Positions 6,150 through 15,136 of a stretch of DNA of 49,424 bases are shown here, piece by piece. The DNA lies in NCBI GenBank assembly GCA_013824865.1, contig PNON01000013.1:1-49424 (forward strand). Reading direction: 5' to 3'. The DNA is from Anaerolinea sp. (GTDB lineage: Bacteria > Chloroflexota > Anaerolineae > Anaerolineales > Anaerolineaceae). The notes below the pieces were generated by a model. That model saw only the letters and a program-made list of their open reading frames with translations, did not search any database and was not told the DNA's origin. The position numbers and the translations under genes are program-made. The first letter of the stretch is position 1, and the number at the start of each line of letters is the position of its first letter.

Positions 6150-8423
6150 GTGCCATTTGTCTGGATCGCTCTCGCTTTTATCGCTGGCATTTTCGCTGCC
6201 TCACAGATGAGTGGCAGCCAACAGGTATGGTGGATTGGCCTGGCTTTGGCTCTTCTGGCGGGTGTTTTGGTTCTGCTGGGGCGGAAACTTCCTTTATTTT
6301 CCCGGCTGGGATGGCGAGTCCCCGGTACGCGTTTGCCCGCCTGCCTGCTGCCAGCCTGCGCAGTTCTCGGAGGCTGCCTGTACCTCTACGCCCAACCCAT
6401 CAGCACCGCAGACACGATCTTTTTTTACAACGATAGCGGTAGAACCCTGATGATCAGCGCAGTGGTCGCTGAACCTCCGGATTTGCGCGCCAGGTCTTCA
6501 CTGGTGGTCATGCGGGTGACCGGCTTCAAAGTGGATGGAGTAGACTACCCCAGCGGAGAGCTGATAATGGCCATGCTGCCTGCCAACACCGATCTAGTCA
6601 ATGGCGACCAGTTACGACTCTACGCCCGCCCAGAAACGCCCTTTGAGGATAACGAATTCTCCTATCGCCAGTACCTGGAGACCCGCAGCATATTCAGTAT
6701 CCTACCTTATCCGCGGATCGCTGAACAACGACCGGCTGAAAGAATCACGCTGTTAACCCGGATCTATTCCCTTAAACAACGCTTAGTCATGTTGAATGCG
6801 GAAATTTTCCCTCCCCCAGAGAGTGGTTTGATCACCGGCATTTTACTGGGTCCACGCAATAATATTCCAGATGATCTGTATGAAGCATTCAAATCCAGCG
6901 GCACGTCGCATATCATCGCCATCTCAGGCTTTAACATTGCCATCCTCGCCGCGCTGATCTCCTCCATATGTCTGCGCACCTTTGGTAAATGGAGGGGGGC
7001 GTTAATTGCAATCATCAGCATTACCTTCTATGCCCTGTTGGTTGGTGGCAGCGCCTCGGTCGTACGCGCCAGTATCATGGGTGCGTTGGCCATCCTGGCG
7101 CAGTTGATCGGCCGCCGGCAGGCCGGGGTGAACACCCTGGCATTGACTGCCTTCGGTATGCTGCTTTTCAACCCGCTGCTCCTGTGGGATGTGGGCTTTC
7201 AGCTTTCCTTTTGTGCCACCCTCGGACTGGTGTGGTTCGCTGGGCCGATGCAGGAATGGTTCAAAGTGAAGGCCGCGCGGTTTATCCCGCAGGTGTATCT
7301 GCAAAGGACAGCCGATTGGACAGGCGAATATTTTCTCTTTACCATCGCCGCCCAGGTCACCACCCTACCGCTGCTGGCTTATCACTTCCACCGTGTACCT
7401 TTGGCTTCCATGCTGGCCAATCCGCTGGTGTTGCCTGCCCAGCCACCACTCATGATCGGTTCCGGGTTGGCGTTGCTGGCCGGATTGATCTGGCTGCCGT
7501 TGGGCAGGATTGCGGGAGCGCTCACTGTGCCATTCGCCAGCTACACCATCCGGGTGGTGGAATGGACTGCCGGGCTGCATTTACCAGAATTATGGATAAA
7601 TGAGATTTCGCTGATTGCAGTCCTCATTTATTTCTCGGTACTTATGGTTTTAATCTACCAAACTGGATGGCGGAAGAAGGTTAAAGTTTTTATCAATCCG
7701 GCATCTCTCCTTGTTGGCGCTGCTCTTATCACAGCCATGATCTGGCAATGGCGGGCGGACCTGCCGGATGGCAAGCTGCACATTACACTGGCAGGTGGCA
7801 GCGCGAATGGTGCGGCGCTGATCCAATCCCCCGCCGGTCGCAGCATCCTGATCAATGGAGGTGAAGACCGCAATGCATTATTGGCTTTCATCGGCCACCG
7901 GCTGCCACGGATGCAATCCACACTGGATTTCCTGGTGCTCACTCCAGGAAAGAACGCTGATCTGCGGGCGATCCCGGGCGCGCTGGGTCAGCTCGAGCCG
8001 GGAGAAATCCTGATGGTCGGAACACTGTCCGACATAAAGACAGCCGCAGATCTCACGTCGACTGCCGGCGAGCTGCGGATTTCCATTCGGGAGATATCCA
8101 TGGGTGATACGCTGGACCTGGGTGAAGGTGCGCTGTTGACCATCCTCTACACAGGAGACAAGGGAAACATCCTGCGGATAACCTGGCAGGATTTCTCGAT
8201 GCTGTTTGTCTCAGGACAAGTCGACTCTGCCAGTCTGCCCTCCGCGGGAGTGGTTTATTTCAAGGGTGACGGAGAAATTGGCTTCCCGGAATTCACTCCG
8301 CAAATAGTGTTATCGAATGAAACAATCCCATCCGGCGAGCTCCGGGTGATCAGCACCTTGCAGCACGGCTGGATAAACATCACTACAGATGGAAAGCACA
8401 TGTGGTTGGAAGGGGAGAAATAG
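6150..8423 (+). CDS. comEC: ComEC/Rec2 DNA uptake channel with degenerate metallo-beta-lactamase tail
   Basis: The frame is open far upstream, but that part overlaps the methyltransferase gene out of frame, so GTG 6150 (two bases after that stop) is taken as the start, giving 757 residues. The order is N-terminal membrane helices, a DUF4131-like beta-rich part (about 80-200), the competence domain with SGTSHIIAISGFNIAIL and GGSASVVRASIMGAL, further helices including DVGFQLSF, and a C-terminal domain of about 230 residues. ComEC forms the inner-membrane channel for single-stranded DNA during transformation. Its usual C-terminal metallo-beta-lactamase domain carries HxHxDH; here the equivalent region reads LTPGKNADLRAI and has no such metal motif. 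The domain is probably catalytically dead. No other competence gene lies nearby. Confidence 0.85.
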   Translation: MPFVWIALAFIAGIFAASQMSGSQQVWWIGLALALLAGVLVLLGRKLPLFSRLGWRVPGTRLPACLLPACAVLGGCLYLYAQPISTADTIFFYNDSGRTLMISAVVAEPPDLRARSSLVVMRVTGFKVDGVDYPSGELIMAMLPANTDLVNGDQLRLYARPETPFEDNEFSYRQYLETRSIFSILPYPRIAEQRPAERITLLTRIYSLKQRLVMLNAEIFPPPESGLITGILLGPRNNIPDDLYEAFKSSGTSHIIAISGFNIAILAALISSICLRTFGKWRGALIAIISITFYALLVGGSASVVRASIMGALAILAQLIGRRQAGVNTLALTAFGMLLFNPLLLWDVGFQLSFCATLGLVWFAGPMQEWFKVKAARFIPQVYLQRTADWTGEYFLFTIAAQVTTLPLLAYHFHRVPLASMLANPLVLPAQPPLMIGSGLALLAGLIWLPLGRIAGALTVPFASYTIRVVEWTAGLHLPELWINEISLIAVLIYFSVLMVLIYQTGWRKKVKVFINPASLLVGAALITAMIWQWRADLPDGKLHITLAGGSANGAALIQSPAGRSILINGGEDRNALLAFIGHRLPRMQSTLDFLVLTPGKNADLRAIPGALGQLEPGEILMVGTLSDIKTAADLTSTAGELRISIREISMGDTLDLGEGALLTILYTGDKGNILRITWQDFSMLFVSGQVDSASLPSAGVVYFKGDGEIGFPEFTPQIVLSNETIPSGELRVISTLQHGWINITTDGKHMWLEGEK

Positions 8424-8615
8424 ATGGACAAGATACAAGGTCGGGTAGAGGGTAACTTGTCCAAATTTAATAATCCGCACAAACCCGAAACCCGACTTAA
8501 ACATCTTAATGGCGTAACGCAACGCAATCAAACGCCTCCGTCGGTTTTCGGGTTTTCCACCAAATAATACATAAATAGTCTCCCTCAAACCGACCTACTG
8601 GGTAACAACTTCAGA

Positions 8616-8867
8616 TTATTCCGAAAGTCGTTGATCTAGCTGCCATATTCGCGGCTTACTGCCACAACCCGTATCGGCAACCGGACAACCGGAACAAGCT
8701 GCACCAGCACAGGCTGCATCCTGGCTGATGCTGTGCAAATAACCCCGGCGTTCGAGGTCTTCCAGCATCAGATCTACCATTTGAGGACTGACACCCAGCC
8801 GGGCAGCGAGTGCCACCGGTGAGATCGTACCGCTCTTTTCGATGATTGCGAGGACTTGTTCCAACAT
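8616..8867 (-). CDS. feoC: FeoC-like winged-helix protein with cysteine cluster
   Basis: ATG 8867 lies one base after the feoB stop, and the 83-residue product starts MLEQVLAIIEKSG. A longer in-frame extension into feoB is not needed. The first 50 residues are a winged helix (ARLGVSPQMVDLMLEDLERRGYL). The second half has four cysteines in CAGAACSGCPVADTGC (Cys-x4-Cys-x2-Cys-x5-Cys), matching the iron-sulfur cluster loop of FeoC proteins. FeoC is thought to bind FeoB and adjust its activity or stability in response to iron or oxygen. Position after feoB supports this strongly. Confidence 0.82.
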   Translation of the reverse strand: MLEQVLAIIEKSGTISPVALAARLGVSPQMVDLMLEDLERRGYLHSISQDAACAGAACSGCPVADTGCGSKPRIWQLDQRLSE

Positions 8868-8868
8868 A

Positions 8869-10905
8869 TTAGGCTCCAAAAGCGCTGACGATGGCATACA
8901 CTGCCGAGGCAACCGCCACCGAGAGCGCCAGCATCAAACCTATATTCAAGAATGTCCAGCGCCACGAACCGGTCTCTTGCTTGATGACGGCCACTGTGGC
9001 AGCGCAAGGGATGAACAGCAGCGATACGGTAAGGAAAGCTAAACCGCTGGCCATGGAATAGGTGGAGGAAATGGTCTGTGCCAGACCGTTATTACTCACC
9101 CCCCCGAACAAGACGCCGAGGGTGGCAATCGAATTTTCCTTGGCCATGAAACTGGTCAATAATGCCACCGTCAGCCGCCAGTCCAATCCCATCCATCGTC
9201 CAATCGGCTCCAGTGCCTGACCCAACCACGCCAGGTAACTAGTTTCCACGTTTCCTTCAGGAAGCACTGAGAGCACCCATACCAGCACGGAGATGCCCAG
9301 GATGGTGGTACCAGCTTTGCGCACGAAAGATAACGACCGGTGCCATACCATCAAACCAGCGGTTCTCCAGTTGGGGATGTGGTAAAGTGGCAACTCCATT
9401 ACAAAAGCGGAACGTTCGCCCTTAAAAATCACCCGATTCAACACCACCCCGGCCAGCACCAGCAGTACCAGTGAAAAGAGAATGAGTCCCCAGGAGACGA
9501 TAACCGCGCGGCTGCCAAAGAACGCGGGCGTGAGATAAGCCAGCACAGCCATGCGGGCAGTACAGGGTACCAACGGCGCAAGGATGATCGTCAGCAGACG
9601 CGCCTGCCGGGATTCGATCACCCGAGTCCCCAACACTGAGGGTACATTGCATCCAAAACCTAGAAAAAGGGGCAGGAAAGACTTTCCATGCAACCCCATC
9701 CAGTGCATAAAATTATCCATCACATAGGCAGCGCGGGCCATATAGCCAACATCTTCCAGCAGCCCGAAAGCGGCGAAGAAGATCATGATGATGGGTAAGA
9801 AAGTCAGCACAGAGCCGACTCCGCCAATGATCCCATCCACCACCAGACCGCGCAGCCAGAAAGGCGCAGCCACCAACCACCTGGAAACCAGCCCGGCTAA
9901 GGGGGTAATCACCGCAGAATCAAGCCAGTTTTGTATGGGTGAGCCGATGGTGAAAGTGAGCCAGAAAACCAATCCAAGAACGACCGCCAGGATGGCCAGG
10001 CCGGCAGCCGGGTGGGTAGCATACCGGTCTATGCGGTCGGTGATGCCAATCTGACCTGCGCGCGGATGGCGTACTGCTGCTCGAATAATGCGCTCGATCC
10101 AGGCGTAACGGCCGGAAGCGATGGCCAAAAAAGCATCATCGTGCTGCCTCAATAATCGTGTCACCTGATCCCAGGCATCAACTGGCATTCGTCCGCGCAT
10201 GAGCTTGGCCATTTCCACGTCGCCTTCCAGCAATTTGAGCGCGCACCAACCCAATGGGTACGGCTGCGGCAGGTGATCCTGGATCAACTGGATCAACTGT
10301 TCCTGCACAACGCTGTGATCTGTACGGATTTCGGGTATGTTCCTTTGTAACGAAGATGTTTCATCCAAAGCAGCCGCCATCACCGCCAGCAATTCCTGAG
10401 CACCGCGCGCGTGGGTGGCCACCAGCGGCACAACCGGTATCCCGAGGGAATCTTGCAGCTGACGAGCATCCACTTCGATACCTTCCCTGCCAGCCACATC
10501 CACCATGTTCAACGCCAGCACCAGACGGGTTGGCAGTGCGATCAACTCCGAGACCAGGTACAGGCTGCGTTCCAAGTTGGCTGCACTGACCACGGCCACC
10601 ACCAGGTCTGGCTGTTCACGGATGATGTACTCGCGGGCAATAACTTCTTCAGGCGAATTGGCGGTCAGGCTGTATGTGCCGGGCAGGTCAATGAGGTGAT
10701 AATCCCTGTCATTGTGCCTGAAAACACCTTCCATCTTCTCTACTGTTTTCCCCGGCCAGTTACCCACGTGTTGATTTAAACCGGTAAGCAGGTTGAACAG
10801 GGTGGATTTACCCATGTTCGGCTGGCCTGCCAGGGCGATTGTGACTGTTTTACCTGAGGATCGTGCCTTGGCGGGGCTAGCAGAGATGGCGTGGCAATCA
10901 CTCAT
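8869..10905 (-). CDS. feoB: FeoB ferrous iron transporter
   Basis: The protein has 678 residues. An N-terminal G domain carries GQPNMGKST (G1), DLPGTYSL (G3) and NMVD (G4). The linker and then two gate regions follow in about ten membrane helices. The conserved FLGFGCNVPSVLGTR and the LAPLVPCTARMAV block carry the cysteines linked to iron passage. FeoB imports Fe2+ across the cytoplasmic membrane, using its GTPase domain for gating. The start overlaps the feoA stop (ATGA), and feoC follows, making a feoABC operon read away from a DtxR-type regulator. Confidence 0.95.
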   Translation of the reverse strand: MSDCHAISASPAKARSSGKTVTIALAGQPNMGKSTLFNLLTGLNQHVGNWPGKTVEKMEGVFRHNDRDYHLIDLPGTYSLTANSPEEVIAREYIIREQPDLVVAVVSAANLERSLYLVSELIALPTRLVLALNMVDVAGREGIEVDARQLQDSLGIPVVPLVATHARGAQELLAVMAAALDETSSLQRNIPEIRTDHSVVQEQLIQLIQDHLPQPYPLGWCALKLLEGDVEMAKLMRGRMPVDAWDQVTRLLRQHDDAFLAIASGRYAWIERIIRAAVRHPRAGQIGITDRIDRYATHPAAGLAILAVVLGLVFWLTFTIGSPIQNWLDSAVITPLAGLVSRWLVAAPFWLRGLVVDGIIGGVGSVLTFLPIIMIFFAAFGLLEDVGYMARAAYVMDNFMHWMGLHGKSFLPLFLGFGCNVPSVLGTRVIESRQARLLTIILAPLVPCTARMAVLAYLTPAFFGSRAVIVSWGLILFSLVLLVLAGVVLNRVIFKGERSAFVMELPLYHIPNWRTAGLMVWHRSLSFVRKAGTTILGISVLVWVLSVLPEGNVETSYLAWLGQALEPIGRWMGLDWRLTVALLTSFMAKENSIATLGVLFGGVSNNGLAQTISSTYSMASGLAFLTVSLLFIPCAATVAVIKQETGSWRWTFLNIGLMLALSVAVASAVYAIVSAFGA

Positions 10906-11159
10906 TCATCCACCTTGACCACCTCGATGGCGCCCGCCTCGCCCCTGCCAAGAGCTACCCGCGATCCACGCACTGCAACCACCAGCGGTCCGCGGCCATA
11001 ATTCTGCATCATCTGAACCACCACCCCAGGGGTGAAACCCAGCGAAGTGAGTCGGTTGTTGATGACCTTACCACGCCCAAGGGCTGTGACCGTGGCATGT
11101 TCACCCGCGGCCAGGTCGGAAAGGTGAAAACAAGGTGGGGATTTTTGGGTTGGTATCAT
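10902..11159 (-). CDS. feoA: FeoA, SH3-like partner of FeoB
   Basis: The 85-residue protein has the small FeoA beta-barrel: LSDLAAGEHATVTALG, then RLTSLGFTPGVVVQMM and a final strand VAVRGSRVALGRGEA. FeoA binds FeoB and is required for full iron uptake. It is the first gene of the operon, with its start about 90 bases from the divergent regulator gene, and the region between holds palindromic sites likely to bind that regulator. Confidence 0.92.
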   Translation of the reverse strand: MIPTQKSPPCFHLSDLAAGEHATVTALGRGKVINNRLTSLGFTPGVVVQMMQNYGRGPLVVAVRGSRVALGRGEAGAIEVVKVDE

Positions 11160-11190
11160 TGAATGCTCTTGTGGTGGTAAAATTGTACTT

Positions 11191-11220
11191 ATGCTAATAT
11201 TGACATTAGCATATGCTAAT
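11191..11220. promoter_or_regulatory. Palindromic operator between feoA and the DtxR-family gene
   Basis: ATTAGCATATGCTAAT (11205-11220) is a perfect 16-bp palindrome. A further half site ATGCTAAT (11191-11198) makes a second inverted repeat with ATTAGCAT (11205-11212). This resembles operators of DtxR/MntR-type metal repressors in length and TTAGnnnnnnCTAA symmetry. TTGACA (11200-11205) overlaps it. Confidence 0.7.
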
Positions 11221-11234
11221 TAATTATAGCACAA

Positions 11235-11240
11235 TATAAT
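11235..11240 (+). promoter_or_regulatory. Probable -10 element, leaderless promoter of the DtxR-family gene
   Basis: TATAAT ends six bases before ATG 11247 and no Shine-Dalgarno sequence is present. The palindrome covers the expected -35 position, so binding there would block transcription. Confidence 0.5.
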
Positions 11241-11246
11241 CGACAA

Positions 11247-11909
11247 ATGAAAAACAAGATTAGTTCGACCATCGAAGATTACCTGGGAGTCATCTATATT
11301 CTGGAGCGGGACAAAGAAGCCATCCGGGGGGTACGGCTGGCAGAATTGCTGGGTGTCTCCACTCCGACCGTGACCAATACGCTACAGCGTATGGTTCGTG
11401 ACGGATTGCTGGAAATGAATCCACAAACCGGTATCTGCCTGACTCCCGCCGGATTGGAGCAAGCCATGACGGTGATGCGGCGGCACATGCTGGCTGAATG
11501 GATGTTGAACCGCATGGTTTCCTGGTCCAATTTGCATAAAGAGGCGCACACCATGGAACACGCCATTTCAAATGAGGTGGAAGCCAACCTTATTCAAAGT
11601 CTGAATGGACCAGAAACCTGCCCGCATGGCAACCCGCTGCCGGGCCATGAGTCCGTGGTGAAGGATTGGGTGGCTTTGACAGAGATACCCGTTGGAGCGC
11701 AGGTCACCATCCGCCGGGTACATGAACTGGCAGAGGAAGGCAGGGATGTGCTATCTTTCCTCGAAGCGAACGGTATTGCCCCGGGGATACAAGCTCGGTT
11801 GGTAGATAATCTGCCATTCAATCAGACGGTCACATTGGACGTTGCGGGTAAGTCAGTGACATTGGGTTTTGCGCTGGCCAGATATGTGTATGGTGAAATC
11901 GTATTGTAG
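11247..11909 (+). CDS. DtxR/MntR-family metal-dependent transcriptional regulator
   Basis: The protein has 220 residues. An N-terminal winged helix (EDYLGVIYILE, RLAELLGVSTPTVTNTLQRM) is followed by the metal-binding dimerisation domain, including EHAISNEVEANL and the CPHGNPLPG block. An SH3-like C-terminal domain from about residue 145 resembles FeoA. The family represses uptake genes when Fe2+ or Mn2+ is bound. The gene diverges from feoABC across a palindromic operator, so it most likely senses iron and controls feoABC and itself; manganese sensing cannot be excluded by eye. Confidence 0.88.
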   Translation: MKNKISSTIEDYLGVIYILERDKEAIRGVRLAELLGVSTPTVTNTLQRMVRDGLLEMNPQTGICLTPAGLEQAMTVMRRHMLAEWMLNRMVSWSNLHKEAHTMEHAISNEVEANLIQSLNGPETCPHGNPLPGHESVVKDWVALTEIPVGAQVTIRRVHELAEEGRDVLSFLEANGIAPGIQARLVDNLPFNQTVTLDVAGKSVTLGFALARYVYGEIVL

Positions 11910-12000
11910 CGTTAAGTCTCTTATTAATAGACATTTATCTTTACAGAAGATTTCGCCAGTTCCATATCATAAGGGTTCTCACCCTGGAATGCGCAGGTTG

Positions 12001-12702
12001 TTAATCGTTCACTTTAAAGGTACGAGCGCTTTGTTCGAAATCCCCTAATCTATCGTCATACTCATCCGCGCTGGTACCATATGTAATGATCCAAAATTTG
12101 TTCCCGTCTTTTATCGCATAGAGTAGTTCTTTGCCCTTGATACCCGATATGGTAAATTCAATCTCCAGTCTGCCAGCTTCATACTGGTTTAATTTCACTA
12201 TCTTTCGGTCAGTAACAACAAAACTGGAAGGGAATTGGGTCAGGGCTGTGTCGAGGTAGGTATCTATGGAAATCGCTGAAAGCACTTTCTCTGTAGTAAT
12301 TGCAACGCTGGTTAAAGATCCTGAAGACCCAACAACAGAATCAAACGCCCAAATCACAAACACATCAGGGTTTTGTTCAATTAAATTTGCCATACTCTCA
12401 TATTCAGATCCGAGAGATCTTAATTTTTCCACAATTAAATCAAGGTCTTGAGTAAGGTCGCCCCCGGTGTAGCTATCAGGTAGCCAGATCTCAATATTTC
12501 TTCCTTCAAATTTTACCCATCCGGGAATAGTAGATTGGACTGTAGCAGTAGGAGTGGGATGCGGAATTTCTGTGGGAACCACCGCCTCAACAGCGATTGA
12601 TGAGGGCTCGCCGCTCGGTTTTGTAACTTGAAAAAATGAACATCCCATGATGATCATTAAGGTCAATACGCAAAGTCCATATAGCCAGGTTTTTGACTTC
12701 AT
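12001..12702 (-). CDS. Lipoprotein of unknown function
   Basis: ATG 12702 is chosen because GGAGGA (12706-12711) precedes it; 17 more codons are open upstream but lack a site. The 233-residue protein has a signal peptide with lipobox IMGC, then a Pro/Thr-rich linker (IPHPTPTATVQ) and a globular domain of about 180 residues with the segments WVKFEGRNIEIWLP and LLYAIKDGNKFWIITYG. The globular part alternates beta strands and helices, like small domains found in surface lipoproteins that monitor or bind ligands. I do not recognise a catalytic motif. It faces outward at the cytoplasmic membrane. Confidence 0.7.
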   Translation of the reverse strand: MKSKTWLYGLCVLTLMIIMGCSFFQVTKPSGEPSSIAVEAVVPTEIPHPTPTATVQSTIPGWVKFEGRNIEIWLPDSYTGGDLTQDLDLIVEKLRSLGSEYESMANLIEQNPDVFVIWAFDSVVGSSGSLTSVAITTEKVLSAISIDTYLDTALTQFPSSFVVTDRKIVKLNQYEAGRLEIEFTISGIKGKELLYAIKDGNKFWIITYGTSADEYDDRLGDFEQSARTFKVND

Positions 12703-12880
12703 TTTTCCTCCAAAACCATGGATAGCCATTGGTTTGATCGTGATGAATTTCATTAAAGGTGGTTGATACCTAATTGTATATCAAGTTATCCGGAATTACA
12801 GACAAGCATAGTTCAGGCAAAAGCCGCTTTTTATTGAGATTTAAGATATGGGAGGAAATGCGTCCCGGAATCACTTACCA

Positions 12881-13828
12881 TTATCTTGTTGTAAATATTG
12901 ACCAGATAGATGACTTTGGAATTGTGCGTAAATCGTATTCTCCGCCGGAAATAATAGCCTTCGCCGCCCGCATGCCGCTGCAGATGGCAGCGCCAATGCC
13001 TTCGCCCATATCCGGGGTGGCCAGGCCGGCAGCATCCCCAACCAGGAGCGCATTGCCATGCCGGAGACCCTTCAGCGAATGGCGGATGTAATAGGTGTGC
13101 GCCACGGGTTGATAAGTGTGCCCCCGCACCAGCCCCCAATGCTCCAGATTTTTAGTGAGCAAGCCCCAATGGCGGCGGATATCGTCGCTGTTGCGCTTCA
13201 GATCAAAGGCTTTCCCGCCTACCCCCACATTCACATGACCGCCAGCCTTGGGTACATACCAGGCATACCCCGGCAGGTTGTTTTCAAGGAACCACAGGTG
13301 GCAGCGTTCGTCCGCGCCCGTATAATGAAACTCCTCCTCCATGGCCACTATTTGATCCTCTGGGCGAAGACTGTTTTGCTGCTGAAACAAAGACCGGCGT
13401 ACCGGGCAATATGTGCCGCCAGCGCCAATGAGGTATTTTGCATGAAATCCGCCATCGATCACATAGCCACCCTCCACCTGCTCGATATATTGCGCCTTGT
13501 GCTGAATGAGAGGCACACCGCAGGTTTTCAGCAGCCAGTCATCCAATTCAACGCGGCGGATGGCGAATTGAAGGGTGGGCAGTTTGAATTTCATCCCCTT
13601 CACTGAAACCTGGAACGAGTGGAAAGTGGTAAAGCTGTGCGGATAGGTCTCAGGGCACAGGTCTAGATCTACCACCACCGCCGGGGTGATCCATCCAGCG
13701 CATGGCTTTTGGCGTGGAAAGGACTGTTTATCCAGCAGCAGGCAATTCACGCCAGCCTGATTCAACTGCCTTGCGCAGGCTGTGCCAGCCGGGCCGGCTC
13801 CTACGATGGCCACTTCAGCGTGGATCAT
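12881..13828 (-). CDS. Geranylgeranyl-reductase-like FAD-dependent oxidoreductase
   Basis: ATG 13828 lies two bases after the cyclopropane synthase stop; upstream codons in this frame overlap that gene and are excluded. The 315-residue protein begins with a Rossmann FAD site (AIVGAGPAGTACARQL). The family's PCAGWITP and later GDAAGLATPDMGEGIGAAI motifs follow. Relatives saturate isoprenoid chains or hydroxylate lipids and quinones. The C-terminus is short (ends SIWSIFTTR) compared with relatives of 350-400 residues, so a truncated end is possible. Pairing with a cyclopropane fatty acid synthase suggests membrane lipid modification. Confidence 0.75.
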   Translation of the reverse strand: MIHAEVAIVGAGPAGTACARQLNQAGVNCLLLDKQSFPRQKPCAGWITPAVVVDLDLCPETYPHSFTTFHSFQVSVKGMKFKLPTLQFAIRRVELDDWLLKTCGVPLIQHKAQYIEQVEGGYVIDGGFHAKYLIGAGGTYCPVRRSLFQQQNSLRPEDQIVAMEEEFHYTGADERCHLWFLENNLPGYAWYVPKAGGHVNVGVGGKAFDLKRNSDDIRRHWGLLTKNLEHWGLVRGHTYQPVAHTYYIRHSLKGLRHGNALLVGDAAGLATPDMGEGIGAAICSGMRAAKAIISGGEYDLRTIPKSSIWSIFTTR

Positions 13829-13830
13829 GG

Positions 13831-14949
13831 CTAGACCATTCGGCAGTCTGGCTGGGGTGAGCCGGGACGGGTGAAAACAATCTGCCAGAGCTGCTGCACA
13901 CGTGAGCGGAACCCGCCAGCGCTGCTGAGCAGGTAATAATGCCACATCCGGCGAAATCGTTCGGAATAGTTGGCTTGCAGCTTTGGCCAGGCAGCTTCAA
14001 AATTTGCCTGCCAGGCCATCAGGGTTGGATCGTAGTGTGGGCCGATATTATGCCAATCCTCCATTACAAACAGCCCTTCCATGGCTGCCGCAAGCTGCGC
14101 GATGGAAGGCAGCATGCCGTTGGGAAAGATGTACTGGGTGGTAAACTGGTCCGCCAGGGTGACGCTAATATTGCCGCCGATGGTGTGAATGAAGCCCACG
14201 CCATCGGGTTTAAGGCAGCGGTCAACAATTTCCATATAGGTGGGGTAATTTTTATAGCCTACATGCTCCATCACACCAATGGAAATGACGCGATCGAACT
14301 GTCCCTGGACTTCGCGGTAATCCTGAAGTCGCAATTCCACTGGCAGACCGTGACACAATTCCATGCCCAGGGCAACCTGTTCTTTGGAGACAGTCACCCC
14401 CAACACCTGTACGCCATATTTCTCGGCAGCATATTTTGCAAAACTACCCCAGCCGCATCCGATTTCCAGCACTGTCATGCCTGGCTGGAGGCCGATTTTG
14501 CGGCATACCAGTTCCAGCTTGGCTTCCTGGGCTTCATCCAGATCCTTTGCATCCTTCCAGTAAGCGCAGGTATAGTTTAGGCGTTTATCCAGCATGGCTT
14601 GATAGAGATCATTACCCAGGTCATAATGTTGCTGTCCTACTTGAAAGGCGCGGCCGACATTCTGAAGATTCAATAACTGGGCCCGCAGAATATGTAAATT
14701 AACGCGCCAGTTACCCAGCACTTTGTTATCCAATCGCGCAATTAGCGCGCGGGTGATGAACTGGTCAATGGCCGGACAATCCCACCAGCCGTCCATGTAG
14801 CCTTCCCCCAGTGCCAGATGCGGCTGCTGAAGCACGCGGGTGAAAAAGCGGTCATCGTGGACAGTGATATCCCACGGGTTGGAGCCATTGACCTGGATGC
14901 CGGCTTCAGCCAAAAGAGCGGTTAAAATACTTTTCGTTTTATTAGGCAT
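13831..14949 (-). CDS. cfa: Cyclopropane-fatty-acyl-phospholipid synthase
   Basis: The 372-residue protein has an N-terminal lipid-binding part (GEGYMDGWWD) and a SAM-dependent methyltransferase domain with VLEIGCGWGSFAKYAAEKYG. Family residues YDLGNDLY, YTCAYW and the MEHVGYKNY block are present. It transfers a methylene from SAM to the double bond of unsaturated acyl chains in membrane phospholipids. A GGGGG ribosome binding site precedes ATG 14949. The next gene in the operon, the FAD reductase, begins two bases after the stop, so the two are likely to act on the same lipids. Confidence 0.92.
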   Translation of the reverse strand: MPNKTKSILTALLAEAGIQVNGSNPWDITVHDDRFFTRVLQQPHLALGEGYMDGWWDCPAIDQFITRALIARLDNKVLGNWRVNLHILRAQLLNLQNVGRAFQVGQQHYDLGNDLYQAMLDKRLNYTCAYWKDAKDLDEAQEAKLELVCRKIGLQPGMTVLEIGCGWGSFAKYAAEKYGVQVLGVTVSKEQVALGMELCHGLPVELRLQDYREVQGQFDRVISIGVMEHVGYKNYPTYMEIVDRCLKPDGVGFIHTIGGNISVTLADQFTTQYIFPNGMLPSIAQLAAAMEGLFVMEDWHNIGPHYDPTLMAWQANFEAAWPKLQANYSERFRRMWHYYLLSSAGGFRSRVQQLWQIVFTRPGSPQPDCRMV

Positions 14950-15102
14950 AAAACCCCCTTATAAAGTTCTAATTACAAATAACCCAGTGTATGAAGAATA
15001 GTTGCAGCCGTGTCCGTTACATTAGTACTTATCACATCTAAGTGATATAAGTTAATGTATATAAATTATATTAGAATTATATTAGATATCCTACATCAAC
15101 CC

Positions 15103-15130
15103 TTGACTTTCATGAAGGGGGGTTCATAAT
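15103..15130 (+). promoter_or_regulatory. Promoter of the CbpA-type dnaJ gene
   Basis: TTGACT (15103-15108) and CATAAT (15125-15130) are separated by 16 bases. The -10 ends six bases before ATG 15137, so the transcript may be nearly leaderless, although GGGGGG (15117-15122) also lies upstream. The adjoining 15045-15090 stretch is very AT-rich. Confidence 0.6.
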
Positions 15131-15136
15131 TAAGTG

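Noticed and set aside
12703-12753. A 17-residue N-terminal extension of the lipoprotein at 12.0-12.7 kb
   Set aside because: The extension would bury the signal peptide, and the clear GGAGGA site lies before the internal ATG.
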